Positions 6,266 to 17,400 of a stretch of 43,519 nucleotides of DNA are shown here, one piece after another. The stretch comes from a bacterium D16-56 (GTDB lineage Bacteria > Bacillota > Clostridia > Lachnospirales > Lachnospiraceae): the NCBI GenBank assembly GCA_003611875.1, contig RAYY01000038.1, positions 1-43,519 of the forward strand. Direction: 5' to 3'. Made by a program: the position numbers and the translations under genes. Below the pieces are notes generated by a model. The model searched no databases. It had not been told where the DNA came from and worked only from the letters and a program-made list of their open reading frames with translations. Every line of letters begins with the position of its first letter. Position 1 is the first letter of the stretch.

Positions 6266-7570
6266 CTAAAATCCCCGCTGCTCCTTGGCCTGAGCCGCAT
6301 ATTCGGAATCCGGATGGTTCATAATAATCTCCCCGAAAAATTCATTGGCCTGATCTACATTTCCTGCATTCTTGTAAGCCATTCCAATCTTGAAGATTGC
6401 CCCTATATTCCCTCCGTTGATCTGCAGACTCTTTTGGTAATAATCCACTGCCTGGTCTGTATTTCCCCTGGCTGCGGCCTCATCCCCCATCTGCTCCAAT
6501 ACCGGGTAGCCATTAGCTGCCATATCCTGCTGCACCCAGGACCCAATCTCGTCCAAAACTCCGTCTGTAAGCACGGAAAAATCGGTCTCCACATAAAGCT
6601 GTGCAGCTGTGCGCATGTCCTCTGACCGGTACGCCTGCAGAATCTGGGCCAGACGCTGATATTGACTGATCACACTGCCGCTGTCATTGACCATGGTCTC
6701 TAAGCTGGATTCTGCCTCCTGCTGTGCTTCACTGGCATCTTCCAGCTTCCGGTTCAGCTCATCGATCTGAAGGCTTTTCTGATTTACCAGCTCAAGTCCC
6801 TGCCGGATCTCCTCCTCATATCTGCTGACAATGGAATCCCGTATGGTGGGCGTTACCAGAAAAAATACCACCACCACCCCCATAACCAACCCTGCCAGTA
6901 TATTCAGCACAGACTGCAGTCCTGTATTCTCCTTATAGCTGGGCGGCAGAATAATGTCATCGTCCTGCATCTGGCGGTGGGAAAATGCATTTTTCAGTTT
7001 ACGCTTTTCCACCTCTGCCTTCCCTGTATTGGCTTTGGCAATCGTCATGTACCGCTGGGTAAGAGGATTATACCGATCCACCTTCATAGCCTGAAACAGA
7101 CAGCGGCCCGCCTTTGTATAATCCTCATGGTGCATATAAAGAAGGGCAAGAAGCTGCTGAGCTTTTACGTAATTAGGCATCTCCTCCACCATCCGCATCA
7201 GCAGCAATACCGCCAGATCCTCATTTTCATTGCGGGCATAATTCAGAGACTGGTTATATTTTTTTGCAGCCTGATCTGCCATGTCCAGATATCCCGGCGA
7301 ATTTTGCAGCGCCTTTAAATATCCCTCTGCCAGATTATTTTCTTCCTGAAGATTCAGGCTGATAATCCACTGAGCAAGAGCAGCTCCCACCTCTCCCAGC
7401 TCATGATAAACCAGGCCTAAAAGGTTTCTGGCATCTGTCTGATATTTATGGAACCGAAGGCTTTTCTTCAAGACCTGTACAGCGCCCGTAAGATCGCGCT
7501 CCTTCGCCTTTTCCAGTCCAACATTATAGTAAGCATTGGAAATTTGACGATTCCTCATTCCTGTATCCAT
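6266..7570 (-). CDS. TPR-repeat membrane protein
   Basis: A 434-residue protein with a clear layout: TPR-like helical repeats at about 10-180, one transmembrane segment at about 220-240, a coiled coil at about 255-300, and two more TPR units near the C terminus (about 355-425). The N-terminal half should be cytoplasmic and the rest outside. No enzymatic motif is visible, so a scaffold or protein-interaction role in the envelope is likely. CGGAGAC lies upstream of the ATG. It is the last gene of the operon with folC and a 43-codon gene, and a strong terminator follows. Confidence 0.8.
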   Translation of the reverse strand: MDTGMRNRQISNAYYNVGLEKAKERDLTGAVQVLKKSLRFHKYQTDARNLLGLVYHELGEVGAALAQWIISLNLQEENNLAEGYLKALQNSPGYLDMADQAAKKYNQSLNYARNENEDLAVLLLMRMVEEMPNYVKAQQLLALLYMHHEDYTKAGRCLFQAMKVDRYNPLTQRYMTIAKANTGKAEVEKRKLKNAFSHRQMQDDDIILPPSYKENTGLQSVLNILAGLVMGVVVVFFLVTPTIRDSIVSRYEEEIRQGLELVNQKSLQIDELNRKLEDASEAQQEAESSLETMVNDSGSVISQYQRLAQILQAYRSEDMRTAAQLYVETDFSVLTDGVLDEIGSWVQQDMAANGYPVLEQMGDEAAARGNTDQAVDYYQKSLQINGGNIGAIFKIGMAYKNAGNVDQANEFFGEIIMNHPDSEYAAQAKEQRGF

Positions 7571-7603
7571 GCTCTGTCTCCGTTACTTTCTCTTATGGTT
7601 GCC

Positions 7604-7735
7604 CTACTTATTGTTCAACAATTCCACCATCAAGTCTGTCATATCCGTCAAATCCTCTCTTCCGATGGCGTCCTCTACATTTCCAATCTCCATACTGGGC
7701 TGGAAATTCTTCAGCTCCTCCTCAAAATCCAGCAA
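7604..7735 (-). CDS. 43-residue acidic protein between folC and the TPR gene
   Basis: A short frame beginning with TTG and preceded by AAGGAGG at eight-base spacing, inside the end of folC. The product is acidic and helical (Leu-Leu-Asp-Phe-Glu-Glu-Glu at the start, a repeated Leu-Thr-Asp-Met / Thr-Asp-Leu-Met motif near the end). It starts four bases after the folC stop and ends 33 bases before the TPR gene start. The good ribosome binding site and tight fit into the operon argue that it is real. I do not know its function. Confidence 0.55.
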   Translation of the reverse strand: MLDFEEELKNFQPSMEIGNVEDAIGREDLTDMTDLMVELLNNK

Positions 7736-7738
7736 TCC

Positions 7739-9004
7739 TCATTCCTCCTTTCCCATTCCGATCTCTGCCGGCCCTCCCCACATAAGCTCCCGAATCTCCC
7801 CAATCAGATACAAGGATCCGACCACATACAGCCTGTCCCCCTCTTTTCGATGAGAAAGCGCTGCCTCCAGGGCCTTGGCAGCAGTCTTATATGCCTTCAC
7901 CTGCATACAGCCGGCTTGTCTGAACTGATCCGCCAGCAGCTCCTGGGCGGCCCCCCTCTCATCCTTTAAGTGTACCACAGTTACCCGGGTTATGGGAAGC
8001 TGATTACAAAGCATTTGAATCATCTCCCTGTAATCTTTATCTTCCACGGCAGCAAACAAAAGATGAATCTGTCTGAATTCCTTTTTCGTCTGCTCCTTTA
8101 CTGCCTGTATAAACGCACGGATTCCTCCTGGATTATGGGCGCCGTCCAGCCAGACATCCGGCGCGGCCTTCTCCATCCTGCCCGGCCATGAAACCTTCCT
8201 AATGCCTGCACGGCACACATTTTCATCAATTCCGGGAATCTCCAGCACCTTGAAAACCTTCCTTGCCAAAGCGGCATTTCTCGCCTGATAGGGAGCAGCA
8301 AAGAGCTTCTGGTCTTCCTCTGCCTCATCCTCTTGTCCAACCGGCCAGGCCGGCGCTCCCGCTATCCTGGCCTGGCGGCAGATCACCTTTGAGGCAGCAG
8401 GATCGCCGTCATCATAAATCACGGGCACTCCTGGCTTGATAATCCCTGCCTTTTCTGCCGCGATCTCCGGAATTGTCTCCCCAAGATATTGAGTATGATC
8501 CAGGCTGATGGACGTGATCACACATGCCTTGGGACGCCGAATCACATTAGTCGTGTCCAGCCGTCCCCCCAGCCCTGTCTCCAGGATTACATAATCCACC
8601 TTTTCCCGCGCAAACATTACCATTGCTATAAGAAACACAAATTCAAAAAATGTAGGATGAAAATATCCTCTCTCCTTCATTCTTTCTGCTGCTGCCAGCA
8701 CCTGCCGAAAGCAGTCCTCAAAAAGCATCCTATCTGCCAGCTCTCCGTTGATCAGAAATCGTTCCCGAATATCTGACAAATGAGGCGATATAAACGTCCC
8801 CACCTTGTATCCCGCTTCTTTCAAAATGGCGGTCAGATCTGCGCAGACAGAACCTTTTCCATTGGTTCCTGCTACATGGATAATGGAGAACCCCTTTTCC
8901 GGGTCTCCCAGCTCCACGAGAAAATCCCTCACTTGCTCTAAGGAGTTTTTCTTTTTCGTCCAAAATGGTATTTTTAATAGATACTCTTTCGCCTGTTCAT
9001 CCAT
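7739..9004 (-). CDS. folC: Bifunctional folylpolyglutamate / dihydrofolate synthase
   Basis: A 421-residue Mur-ligase-family enzyme that adds glutamate to folates (and to dihydropteroate). The ATP loop Ala-Gly-Thr-Asn-Gly-Lys-Gly-Ser is at about residues 45-52, Ser-Pro-His-Leu at about 73-76, and the C-terminal domain has Trp-Leu-Asp-Gly-Ala-His-Asn. I chose the ATG at 9004 because the protein then begins as other FolC proteins do. The frame is open further upstream to 9163 but that part is low quality. No strong ribosome binding site is visible at 9004. It follows valS by about 190 bases. Confidence 0.95.
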   Translation of the reverse strand: MDEQAKEYLLKIPFWTKKKNSLEQVRDFLVELGDPEKGFSIIHVAGTNGKGSVCADLTAILKEAGYKVGTFISPHLSDIRERFLINGELADRMLFEDCFRQVLAAAERMKERGYFHPTFFEFVFLIAMVMFAREKVDYVILETGLGGRLDTTNVIRRPKACVITSISLDHTQYLGETIPEIAAEKAGIIKPGVPVIYDDGDPAASKVICRQARIAGAPAWPVGQEDEAEEDQKLFAAPYQARNAALARKVFKVLEIPGIDENVCRAGIRKVSWPGRMEKAAPDVWLDGAHNPGGIRAFIQAVKEQTKKEFRQIHLLFAAVEDKDYREMIQMLCNQLPITRVTVVHLKDERGAAQELLADQFRQAGCMQVKAYKTAAKALEAALSHRKEGDRLYVVGSLYLIGEIRELMWGGPAEIGMGKEE

Positions 9005-9195
9005 AACTATAATATATGTGAATTTTTTCTGTTTATGACATCTACTTTTTATAGCATCTGCTTTTATACTCACAAGCATACTTATCCGCCAAATAATTGG
9101 GAGCCATGTTGAACTCAATGAAGATAGGGGGTGCAGAAAGCCCCATATCTGTCTTACAAGCATCGCCTGGATCCTCGGCTCCCACGTTCCTCACA

Positions 9196-11907
9196 TTATC
9201 CCTGAAGCTGCACAAGCCGCGCCTCCACCTGGGTCATCATCTGTGTGTATTTCTCCAGCTTTTCCCGTTCCTCCTGAATCTTTGCCTCTGGCGCCTTGCT
9301 GACAAATCTTTCGTTGGACAGCATTCCATTTACCCGAGCCAGCTCCTTTTTCAGCCGTTCCTGCTCCTTTTTCAGCCGTTCTATTTCCTTTTCCACATCT
9401 ACCAATTCTGCAAAAGGCATATAGATCGTGGCCTGGGAAATCACCGCAGACACTGCATCCTTGGCGATCCCGGACTTATCCTTCTGAAGGTTCACCTCAC
9501 TGGCAAAACCCAACATGGCAAAAAACACCCTGCTGCGGTCAAAAATCTCCAGAACCTTCTCATCCTCTGACACCACATACACCTTTGCTTTTCTACTTGG
9601 CGGCACATTCATGGAAGTGCGCACATTACGGATAGCCCGGACTGCCTCCTTAATGATTTCCACCTCACGCTCCTCAGCTCCAAAGTTAAAGTCCTCCCGG
9701 TATGTGGGCCAGGCTGAGATCATGATAGATTCCTCCTCATCCTGAAGATTGCAGAATATCTCCTCTGTTAAAAACGGCATATAAGGATGCAAAAGCTTCA
9801 AGGACTGAATCAGCACGGTTCTAAGGGTCCAGAGCGCCCCGGTTCTGGCCTGGTTTTTCTCGTCCCACAGTCTGGGCTTTACCATCTCAATATACCAGTC
9901 ACAGAACTCCTCCCAGATAAAATCATATACCTTCTGCAGAGCAATTCCCAGCTCATACTTATCTAAATTCTCCGTCATATCCCGAGCCAGCTTGTTTACC
10001 TTGGATAGAATCCATTTATCCGGCATGGTAAGAGGAAGCTCCTCCCTTGATTCATCCAAAGCTTTTCCATTCCCCGCTCCATAGAAAAGCTCATACCCTT
10101 TCAGCTGCTCCGCCGATACCTGTTCCATATTCATCATAATGAACCGGGAAGCATTCCACACCTTATTGGCAAAATTCCTGCTGTTCTCCACCCGCTCCCA
10201 GTAGAAACGCATATCATTTCCCGGCGCATTTCCCGTAATCAAGGTCATACGTAAAGCATCTGCCCCATACTGGTCAATCACCTCCAGCGGGTCAATGCCA
10301 TTCCCCAAAGATTTACTCATCTTGCGTCCCTGGCTGTCCCGCACTAATCCATGGATCAGCACTGTGTGGAACGGACATTTTCCCGTCTGCTCCAACCCCG
10401 AGAACACCATGCGGATAACCCAGAAAAAGATAATGTCATACCCTGTCACCAACACATCTGTAGGATAGAAATACTCCAGATCCTCTGTCTTCTCGGGCCA
10501 GCCCAGGGTTGAGAATGGCCACAGTGCAGAAGAAAACCAGGTATCCAGCGTATCCTCCTCCTGAACAAAATGAACGCTGCCGCATTTCGGACATTTTTCC
10601 GGCATGGTCTTAGCCACCAAAAGCTCTCCGCAGCCCTGACAGGTATAGGCAGGAATCCTGTGTCCCCACCAGAGCTGTCGGGAAATGCACCAGTCCCGGA
10701 TTCCCTCTAACCAGTGAAGATAGGTCTTTCCAAAGCCTTCCGGCACAATCTTAAGATCCCCGTTTTTCAGCGCTTCTATGGCAGGCTTTGCCATCTCCTC
10801 CATCTTAACAAACCACTGAGGCTTAATCATCGGCTCCACTGTAGTTGTACACTTATCGTGAGTGCCTACATTATGAGAATGAGGAACCACCTTTACCAAT
10901 AGCCCCTGCTCCTTTAAATCCTCCACAATGGCTTTTCTTGCCTCATACCGATCCATCCCGTCATACCGGCTGCCTGCAAAATCAATCGTGGCATCGTCAT
11001 GCATAATGCAGATTTCCTCCAAGCCATGACGGCGCCCCACCTCAAAATCATTCGGGTCATGAGCCGGAGTGATTTTCACACAGCCGGTTCCGAAATCTTT
11101 ATCCACATACTCGTCTGCCACCACCGGAATCTTCCTTCCCGTCAAAGGAAGCTCCAGCATTTTTCCAATGAGATGCCGGTACCTTTCATCCTCCGGATTT
11201 ACGGCCACTGCCGTATCGCCCAAAAGAGTTTCCGGACGGGTAGTGGCAATCTCCACAAACTGCCCTTCTTCTCCTGCTATCGGATAATTGATATGCCAGA
11301 AAAAGCCGTCCTGCTCCTTATGCTCCACCTCTGCGTCCGAAATTGAAGTCCGGCACACCGGACACCAGTTGATGATCCGGGAGCCTTTGTAAATATACCC
11401 TTTTTCATAGAGCTTGACAAACACTTCCAGCACTGCGTCCGAGCAGCCCTTGTCCATGGTAAAGCGCTCCCGGTCCCAATCTGCGGAGGAGCCCATTTTG
11501 TAAAGCTGGTTAATAATCCGGGTTCCATATTCCTCTTTCCATTCCCAGCATTTCTCCAAAAATCCATCCCTGCCTAGATCCTGCTTTCTGATGCCTTCGG
11601 ACTTAAGCTTTTCAATTACCTTTACCTCTGTGGCGATTGCCGCATGGTCTGTCCCCGGCTGCCACAGAGCCTCATACCCCTGCATCCTTTTATACCGGAT
11701 CAAAATGTCCTGCATGGTATTGTCTAAAGCATGTCCCATATGAAGCTGTCCCGTAACATTAGGCGGCGGCATCACGATCGTAAACGGCCTCTTTCCTTCC
11801 TTCCTTCCCCGTTTCGCATCTGCATGGAAATACCGGTTATCCAGCCACTTTTTATACAGCTTTTCCTCAATCTGAGATGGATTGTAATTCTTTTCCAGTT
11901 CTTTCAT
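9196..11907 (-). CDS. valS: Valyl-tRNA synthetase
   Basis: A 903-residue class I synthetase that charges tRNA-Val. The HIGH motif is His-Met-Gly-His at residues 56-59 and the Lys-Met-Ser-Lys-Ser motif sits near the middle. A Zn-binding Cys-x2-Cys pair, the editing domain and the usual C-terminal coiled coil are also visible. The ATG at 11907 has GGAGGG just upstream. The frame is open to 11997 but that part lies in the leader. Expression should be controlled by the T-box leader at 11945-12262. Confidence 0.98.
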   Translation of the reverse strand: MKELEKNYNPSQIEEKLYKKWLDNRYFHADAKRGRKEGKRPFTIVMPPPNVTGQLHMGHALDNTMQDILIRYKRMQGYEALWQPGTDHAAIATEVKVIEKLKSEGIRKQDLGRDGFLEKCWEWKEEYGTRIINQLYKMGSSADWDRERFTMDKGCSDAVLEVFVKLYEKGYIYKGSRIINWCPVCRTSISDAEVEHKEQDGFFWHINYPIAGEEGQFVEIATTRPETLLGDTAVAVNPEDERYRHLIGKMLELPLTGRKIPVVADEYVDKDFGTGCVKITPAHDPNDFEVGRRHGLEEICIMHDDATIDFAGSRYDGMDRYEARKAIVEDLKEQGLLVKVVPHSHNVGTHDKCTTTVEPMIKPQWFVKMEEMAKPAIEALKNGDLKIVPEGFGKTYLHWLEGIRDWCISRQLWWGHRIPAYTCQGCGELLVAKTMPEKCPKCGSVHFVQEEDTLDTWFSSALWPFSTLGWPEKTEDLEYFYPTDVLVTGYDIIFFWVIRMVFSGLEQTGKCPFHTVLIHGLVRDSQGRKMSKSLGNGIDPLEVIDQYGADALRMTLITGNAPGNDMRFYWERVENSRNFANKVWNASRFIMMNMEQVSAEQLKGYELFYGAGNGKALDESREELPLTMPDKWILSKVNKLARDMTENLDKYELGIALQKVYDFIWEEFCDWYIEMVKPRLWDEKNQARTGALWTLRTVLIQSLKLLHPYMPFLTEEIFCNLQDEEESIMISAWPTYREDFNFGAEEREVEIIKEAVRAIRNVRTSMNVPPSRKAKVYVVSEDEKVLEIFDRSRVFFAMLGFASEVNLQKDKSGIAKDAVSAVISQATIYMPFAELVDVEKEIERLKKEQERLKKELARVNGMLSNERFVSKAPEAKIQEEREKLEKYTQMMTQVEARLVQLQG

Positions 11908-11944
11908 GATCATCCCTCCTGATATTTCACTCTTTGTCTTTCGG

Positions 11945-12262
11945 AAAAAAAACGCCCTCTGTTCAGGTATAAACCTGTACAAAGGGCGAAAATCCATTCC
12001 GCGGTACCACCTTATTTATACCGCCCTTCCAGCCACGACAGCCCGGGACGATATCTCTCTGAGTCCTTAACGCGGACAAAACGTGAAGTCCTACCCCTGC
12101 CATATGTTGGCAGAAAACCGGAATCTCTCCCGCTTTATTTTCAGACCTCCGGCTCCAAAGCTACCTTCCATACGTCTTCCCCCAGACCGCCTTTCAGCCG
12201 ATGAACAGTCCTCTCTGCCGGGTATCCCGATGTACTCCTCTTTCTCATTGCCTTTTCGGTAT
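11945..12262 (-). promoter_or_regulatory. T-box riboswitch leader of valS with terminator
   Basis: On the minus strand the conserved T-box sequence AGGTGGTACCGCGG is seen around 11998-12012. It is followed by a strong terminator: a 16-base arm (11953-11968) with an opposing arm (11973-11988) and eight T at 11945-11952. The T-box can pair with the terminator side to form the antiterminator when uncharged tRNA-Val binds. The upstream part folds into the stem I region, but I did not fix the specifier codon. The leader lies directly between the promoter and valS. Confidence 0.92.
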
Positions 12263-12269
12263 AGTCCTT

Positions 12270-12298
12270 ATCATAAAAGCTTTTTATAAGTTTGTCAA
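12270..12298 (-). promoter_or_regulatory. Sigma-A promoter of valS
   Basis: On the minus strand a perfect TTGACA and TATGAT are separated by 17 bases. Transcription would begin just upstream of the T-box leader. Confidence 0.85.
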
Positions 12299-12386
12299 GT
12301 AAAAATCCCCGACACAGCAATTCTGTACTTAGAAACTGTCCTGAAACAACTGGTGCGATTCACTTGTCTTCCACACGGTCTATCCC

Positions 12387-13199
12387 TTACGCCATATTCC
12401 GATACTCCTGCTTCCACCGATACACCAGCTCAGCCTCTCCTTCCAGCCTCTTCACCGGATCCTGATGAAACAACGCCTCCAGCTCCTTCATCTGCTCAGC
12501 CCCTCTGGCCTTTTCTCTTGCCTTCTCCATCCTCTGATTCCATGTTTTCTTTTTCTGCTCCGTAATCTCCCCTGCCAGCTCGTCGCTTAAAACCAGCCTC
12601 TCGTCTATTCTGCTTAAATGATACAGCCTCTCCAGCACCTCATCCTGTTCCATCTTCCTGTATGAATTTTCAAATGCCTCAAATGCTTTCTCCGTCTGAA
12701 ACATTCTTCCATAACAGGATCCCAGATTGTTCCAGATTTTTGCAAAAAACAGATCATCCACATACTCTCCCGGCGGATACGCCAAAAGCTCCTGATACAA
12801 TTCCACCGCTCTGCCATACTGACGCAGGGAAAACAGTTCGTCTGCCTTCATTCTTTTAAAATCTGCCGGATGCTTTTTCCTTAAGGATGCCGTCATCTGC
12901 CGAAAGCGCCCTACCTCTGACATACTGTAATAATCACATTCCTGCAGAATAATCAGCAAAGCCTCATCCGGATTGTCCCCATTCTTCATCCACCGCTCCA
13001 GCTTGAGAGCCAGAAATCCCTGATTCAGCTCCTCCCTTAAAAAGGTCAAAAGCCGTTCATCCACAAACCCCTCCAGCACCAGAAGGGGATGGTTGTAAAT
13101 CACATAGGATAATTCCTGAGACGAGTACAAATGTACCCCCATAGCCTCCATAAAATAAGGCCGCTTCACATGCTCCTGTCTGCACAACAATAAACTCAT
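12387..13199 (-). CDS. TPR-like protein of the DUF5716/DUF5717 operon
   Basis: A 270-residue soluble, helical protein with TPR-like repeats at about 125-205 (Tyr-Gly-Arg-Ala-Val-Glu-Leu-Tyr and Ala-Phe-Glu-Ala-Phe-Glu patterns) and a charged C-terminal coiled coil. No signal peptide or membrane segment. Its ATG overlaps the stop of the DUF5716 gene (ATGA), so it is translated with it. I do not know a function. The shared operon suggests it works with the actin-like DUF5716 and the large DUF5717 protein. Confidence 0.8.
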   Translation of the reverse strand: MSLLLCRQEHVKRPYFMEAMGVHLYSSQELSYVIYNHPLLVLEGFVDERLLTFLREELNQGFLALKLERWMKNGDNPDEALLIILQECDYYSMSEVGRFRQMTASLRKKHPADFKRMKADELFSLRQYGRAVELYQELLAYPPGEYVDDLFFAKIWNNLGSCYGRMFQTEKAFEAFENSYRKMEQDEVLERLYHLSRIDERLVLSDELAGEITEQKKKTWNQRMEKAREKARGAEQMKELEALFHQDPVKRLEGEAELVYRWKQEYRNMA

Positions 13200-14419
13200 A
13201 GCATAACCTCTTGCCTGATCTGTACCCCGGAAGCAGGAAACAGTTCCCCAAACCCCCGATCCTGCAATGTCACTTCCATGGTACGCTCATCTAAAAAGAG
13301 AATCCGAATCTGCACCCGGGTAGTCCGGTCCGGACGCTTGGGAAATCCTTCCAGGGGAATGGAGATCATCCTTTTTTTCTTGGAGTCTGCAGATGTGACG
13401 ATAAAATCTACTGTCTTTTGGCGATCCGGAATCACATCAATCACCGAAACCCGGTCATACCAACAGTCCCCTGCCGCGGCTACCGTAACATTTGTCTCCT
13501 GGCCTCGGTGCAGCACATTCATGGAAACCGTGGTTTTTAATCGGCCGTCACAGATACAGGTAAACGGCGAGGAAGACTTCCCCTCTGGATCCTCTGCCGC
13601 CCGGCATGCCGCTCCCCGCGCAAACAGCCCCTGCTCCATAAATACCTTTCGCTTCGTACACAGAAACTTCATCAGTCCCTTTGCCCAATCCTGATTAGAG
13701 AAACCCTTTCCTGTCAAAAACACGGACGAGTAGGCTTTTCTGGCCATCATCCGCTCTGCACAGGCAGTGAGAATCTTGTCCGCTAACCGGCCTCCGGAAG
13801 GACTCTTTAAAATATCCAGATTAAACCATTCCTCCAAATCTTCATACTCTGCCACCACCGTAATCTTTTTCATTCCCCGCTGAACCTTCATCTCATAATA
13901 CCGAAGCCCCACCTCTGCCAGATCAAACATCCCTACCGTATTATTCCAGATTTCCTTTTTCTGGCTTAAAATATAATAGATAAATCCCTCCGAATGGCTG
14001 ATAACCTGTACCCGCTCCTCGGGAATCCCCATACGAACCATACACTCCCGCAGCATATGATTCAGCTTAGGTTCCAGCTTTTTTACGGCAAAGACCACCT
14101 GCCCGATTTCTTCCTTCTTGTATTCCTCCTTCGGCAGCTTTATAACACGCTCCAGATACAGATATAAAAGCTCCTTCCCTCCATAACGCACTTCCCCCAG
14201 AGTAGCGGTCCCGTCCCGCATGGCAAGATTCACCAGCTTATCGACAATAATCCCATCCCCCTTCAGCGTATGGGCATAAGCCTCCTCCCCCACATACCAC
14301 TCATCCACATTTTTGTTGCGGCAGATCACTGTGGGAATCGTCCACGTCTTCTCCTCATCCGGGCAACTCATCTGTGTATACTCGTCGCACAGATCAATCC
14401 CCACCAAAAGTCCGTCCAT
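13196..14419 (-). CDS. DUF5716 family protein with an Hsp70/actin-like fold
   Basis: A protein of about 407 residues. The N terminus, Leu-Leu-Val-Gly-Ile-Asp-Leu, resembles the first phosphate loop of actin/Hsp70 ATPases. A Gly-Met-Phe-Asp-Leu segment near the middle may be the second phosphate loop. I chose the ATG at 14419 because AAAGAGG lies upstream. The ATG at 14440 has no such site. The gene sits between the DUF5717 gene and the TPR-like gene. The family is known mainly from Lachnospiraceae. ATPase activity is an inference from the fold. Confidence 0.7.
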   Translation of the reverse strand: MDGLLVGIDLCDEYTQMSCPDEEKTWTIPTVICRNKNVDEWYVGEEAYAHTLKGDGIIVDKLVNLAMRDGTATLGEVRYGGKELLYLYLERVIKLPKEEYKKEEIGQVVFAVKKLEPKLNHMLRECMVRMGIPEERVQVISHSEGFIYYILSQKKEIWNNTVGMFDLAEVGLRYYEMKVQRGMKKITVVAEYEDLEEWFNLDILKSPSGGRLADKILTACAERMMARKAYSSVFLTGKGFSNQDWAKGLMKFLCTKRKVFMEQGLFARGAACRAAEDPEGKSSSPFTCICDGRLKTTVSMNVLHRGQETNVTVAAAGDCWYDRVSVIDVIPDRQKTVDFIVTSADSKKKRMISIPLEGFPKRPDRTTRVQIRILFLDERTMEVTLQDRGFGELFPASGVQIRQEVML

Positions 14420-14493
14420 AGATCCATTCCTCTTTCCCATCTAAATCATTTGCTCAAACCAAATCCCGACAAAAATAAGCTGTTCTATTTCTG

Positions 14494-17400
14494 CTACATA
14501 ACCTGGAACAGTTCCTCCATCACCACACTGTCCTCTACATAGCATCTCATCTTTTCCTTCAAAGCCCCTTCTTCCTTTAAGGCCAGACAAAGCCCGATCT
14601 CATTCAAGGACACAAACCGGCTTCCTTCCTTTTTCTGTCCGTCCGGCTCCCAGGAAAGGCTTCCTTCTTTGACTAATGTAAGCGTTTCCTCTTTTTTCTC
14701 ATAGACCCGGTACTCCAGAATCTCCCCCTCAAACAGCACCTTCTGACGCACAAAGATACCAGGATATACCCGACGCATTTCTTCCCAATGATATTCTTCC
14801 TCCTCTGGCAGGATCCTTACCTGCAGAGCCGGTGTAGAATTGCGGTCTCCCTGATACTCTACCATCACCTGCTCCATAATGGAATCCGGCATGGGAATCC
14901 ATTTCCCCAGATCCCGGAACCAGGAAAACACCATGCCCTCTGACATCAAATATCCCACTGCCGCCTGACACATCTTAAGCCGATGCCCTTCCAGCACCGG
15001 CAGTGTTGCATAATAACGAGACAGCGCTAAAAGATATACCACCGGCACCTTGTCAAAATCCGTAATTCCCTCAATGGCCCCCTCCAGATATTCAAATACC
15101 CGGTCCTTGGTCGGACACCCTTTCAAAAAATACTCTGACGACTTCATAGTGAAATATGCCTTCACCAGAGTCTCTCCCGTCTTCTTCCCAGCTGCATACC
15201 AGTCAAACACCTGATCCATCCGGTCGGTCTCCCCAGTAAAAAGCTGCTGTGCCAAAAGCCGTTCCGGCAGGTCATACACTTCCACCCGCTCCCGCACAGC
15301 CTGGTTTAAAATCTTATACATTTGCTTTCCGGACCCATTAAAATACTCACAAAGGTAATCCAGCATTACCCCGTCATGCTTTCCCTTTGAAAACAGATCA
15401 CAGGCCAAGGTAAGAAGCGGCTCATCCTCATCAAATATCTGCTGAAGAATCATCTGACTGCACATTTTTAAAAGTCTTGTCTTTTTTATATCCTCACTTC
15501 CATACCTGAGGATCCGCGCCCATGCCTCTTTTACATAATCCTGCTGAATCAGCGTCTCACAGATTCCCACCCGTTCCTTTCTGGTAAGCCTGTCCATGTT
15601 GATTCCAAGCAAATACTCTCCGCCGCCTGCAGCCGCATTCCCCTCTGTCTCTGCCCGGCTCTGATAATACTGGATAATACGGCTGAGGATTCTCCGCCGA
15701 TACAGAGACTTAAACTTCAGATCCGACGAAATCCTCTCCAAAGTCATCACATCCTCCTCGCCGGATACCCCTTTGTCCACAATATCTCCGCACTCCTGCA
15801 GCCGCAGCATCTCATGGCCCGGATAAACCTCATAGCACCGATCCAGAAGCTCCCGTACATCCTTCTTTTCCATAGCCAGCAGCTTTTCGCAGGAAATATT
15901 AGCATAACGGTTGCCAAAGCCATCCTGAAACAGAATCACGGAATGCTCCCGGAACAAAGGCACATATGCCATCCCGTCCTTAACCAGAAATGCATCCTCC
16001 TCCTCCAGCTCCTCGTAGCACACCACCACATACTTAATATTGGGATTGTCGATCTTGATTCTGCAGGATCGAAGCACCGCCGGCAGAACCCGTGCTACCC
16101 GCTGGTCTATCATCTCTTTGTAGAGCATATGCTGGTAAAGCACCACCAGACGCCTGTTAACCCGGGCGCTTAAAAGCTGCTCCATGGTAAATTTCTCAAT
16201 ATCCCTCTCATATTGCTTATAGAGCTCCGAATCCTGGTTCATATATTTTAATATATTCATGTATAGAAGGGAACGGCTGTAATCATCCATAGATTTTTCG
16301 TAGGAAAAATACAGCAGCACTTCCTTTGGCAGCAAATAGGGATAATCCTTCGGAATGGAATACAGATAATACTCATAAAGTCCGGTCAGGCTCACTCCGG
16401 CCTTTAAAGCTTTCTCATACCAGGGAAAATACTTTTCATCCCGGCAATCTCCCCGAATCAGCATTCCGCAGACAGCGCTTAAAAACTCCTTTTCCGGATA
16501 TTTCTCATAAAGCGCTGCCAGAAGCCGATAACCAGACCGACTGTAGGTTTTGACCGCGCCTGCCAGCTCCGAAATCCGCACTGCCACATCTCGTTCCAAA
16601 AGCTCCCGCCGAATGGCAAAATTCAGAACCTGAATCTCAAACTTCCCCAGACGGTGAATCAGATGAGGTTCTTTTCGATATAAGAAAAATGCCTGGGCAT
16701 ACAGAAACGGGCTGGAGCAGCCCTGCTCAAAAAATCTTCTCATCCGCTCTAAAAGCTCTGCCGGATTTTCCCGAAGCCCCGGCTCCAGCTTCAGCCACAG
16801 CAAAAAAAGATAGGGATGTCCGTTCTCGTCCAAAAGACATCGTTTTACCAGCCGAACCAGGCTCTCCTTCTGACCCTCTTTTTTGTTCTGAATATGCAGA
16901 AGGTATTGGTAAAAGCAATATAATTCCGGCTTATCCCGCCGCAGATCCAAAAGCTCTCCTCTGCGGTTCTCCAAAAGCCCGTCTGCCCGGCTGTCCTGCC
17001 CTTCCAGAATGGCAAGCTCTGCCTGCAAAAGAACAATAAGAGGGGTCTCCCCGTTTGCCCGCCGCAGATTCTCGGTCTCCTGTCTCATCTGTCCCATCAA
17101 GAGCTTCCCTGCAGAGGATCCTTCCTGCCTGCTGCCTTCGGGCAGCTCCTGCCTCTGCCATCCGTTCTCCTTCTCTCTCTGCTTTAAAAGCTCCAGCTCA
17201 TACTGCAGCCGCAGAGCCAGATAATGTCCCAAATTCTCCCGGTCTGTACTTCGGGGAAGCCTAAGCTCCTCGTCACCTCCCTGTGCCTCCACATGCACCA
17301 GTTGAAAATCCCGGATGGTTGCAATCAAAAACGCTCCCAGATTCCTTCCTCCATGAAGCCTGGCCGGATTCACAATATATCCTACCTGGCACACACCGTC

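Noticed and set aside
9097-9570. Plus-strand frame over the valS 3' end
   Set aside because: It is a mirror of valS codons and has no independent start signal.
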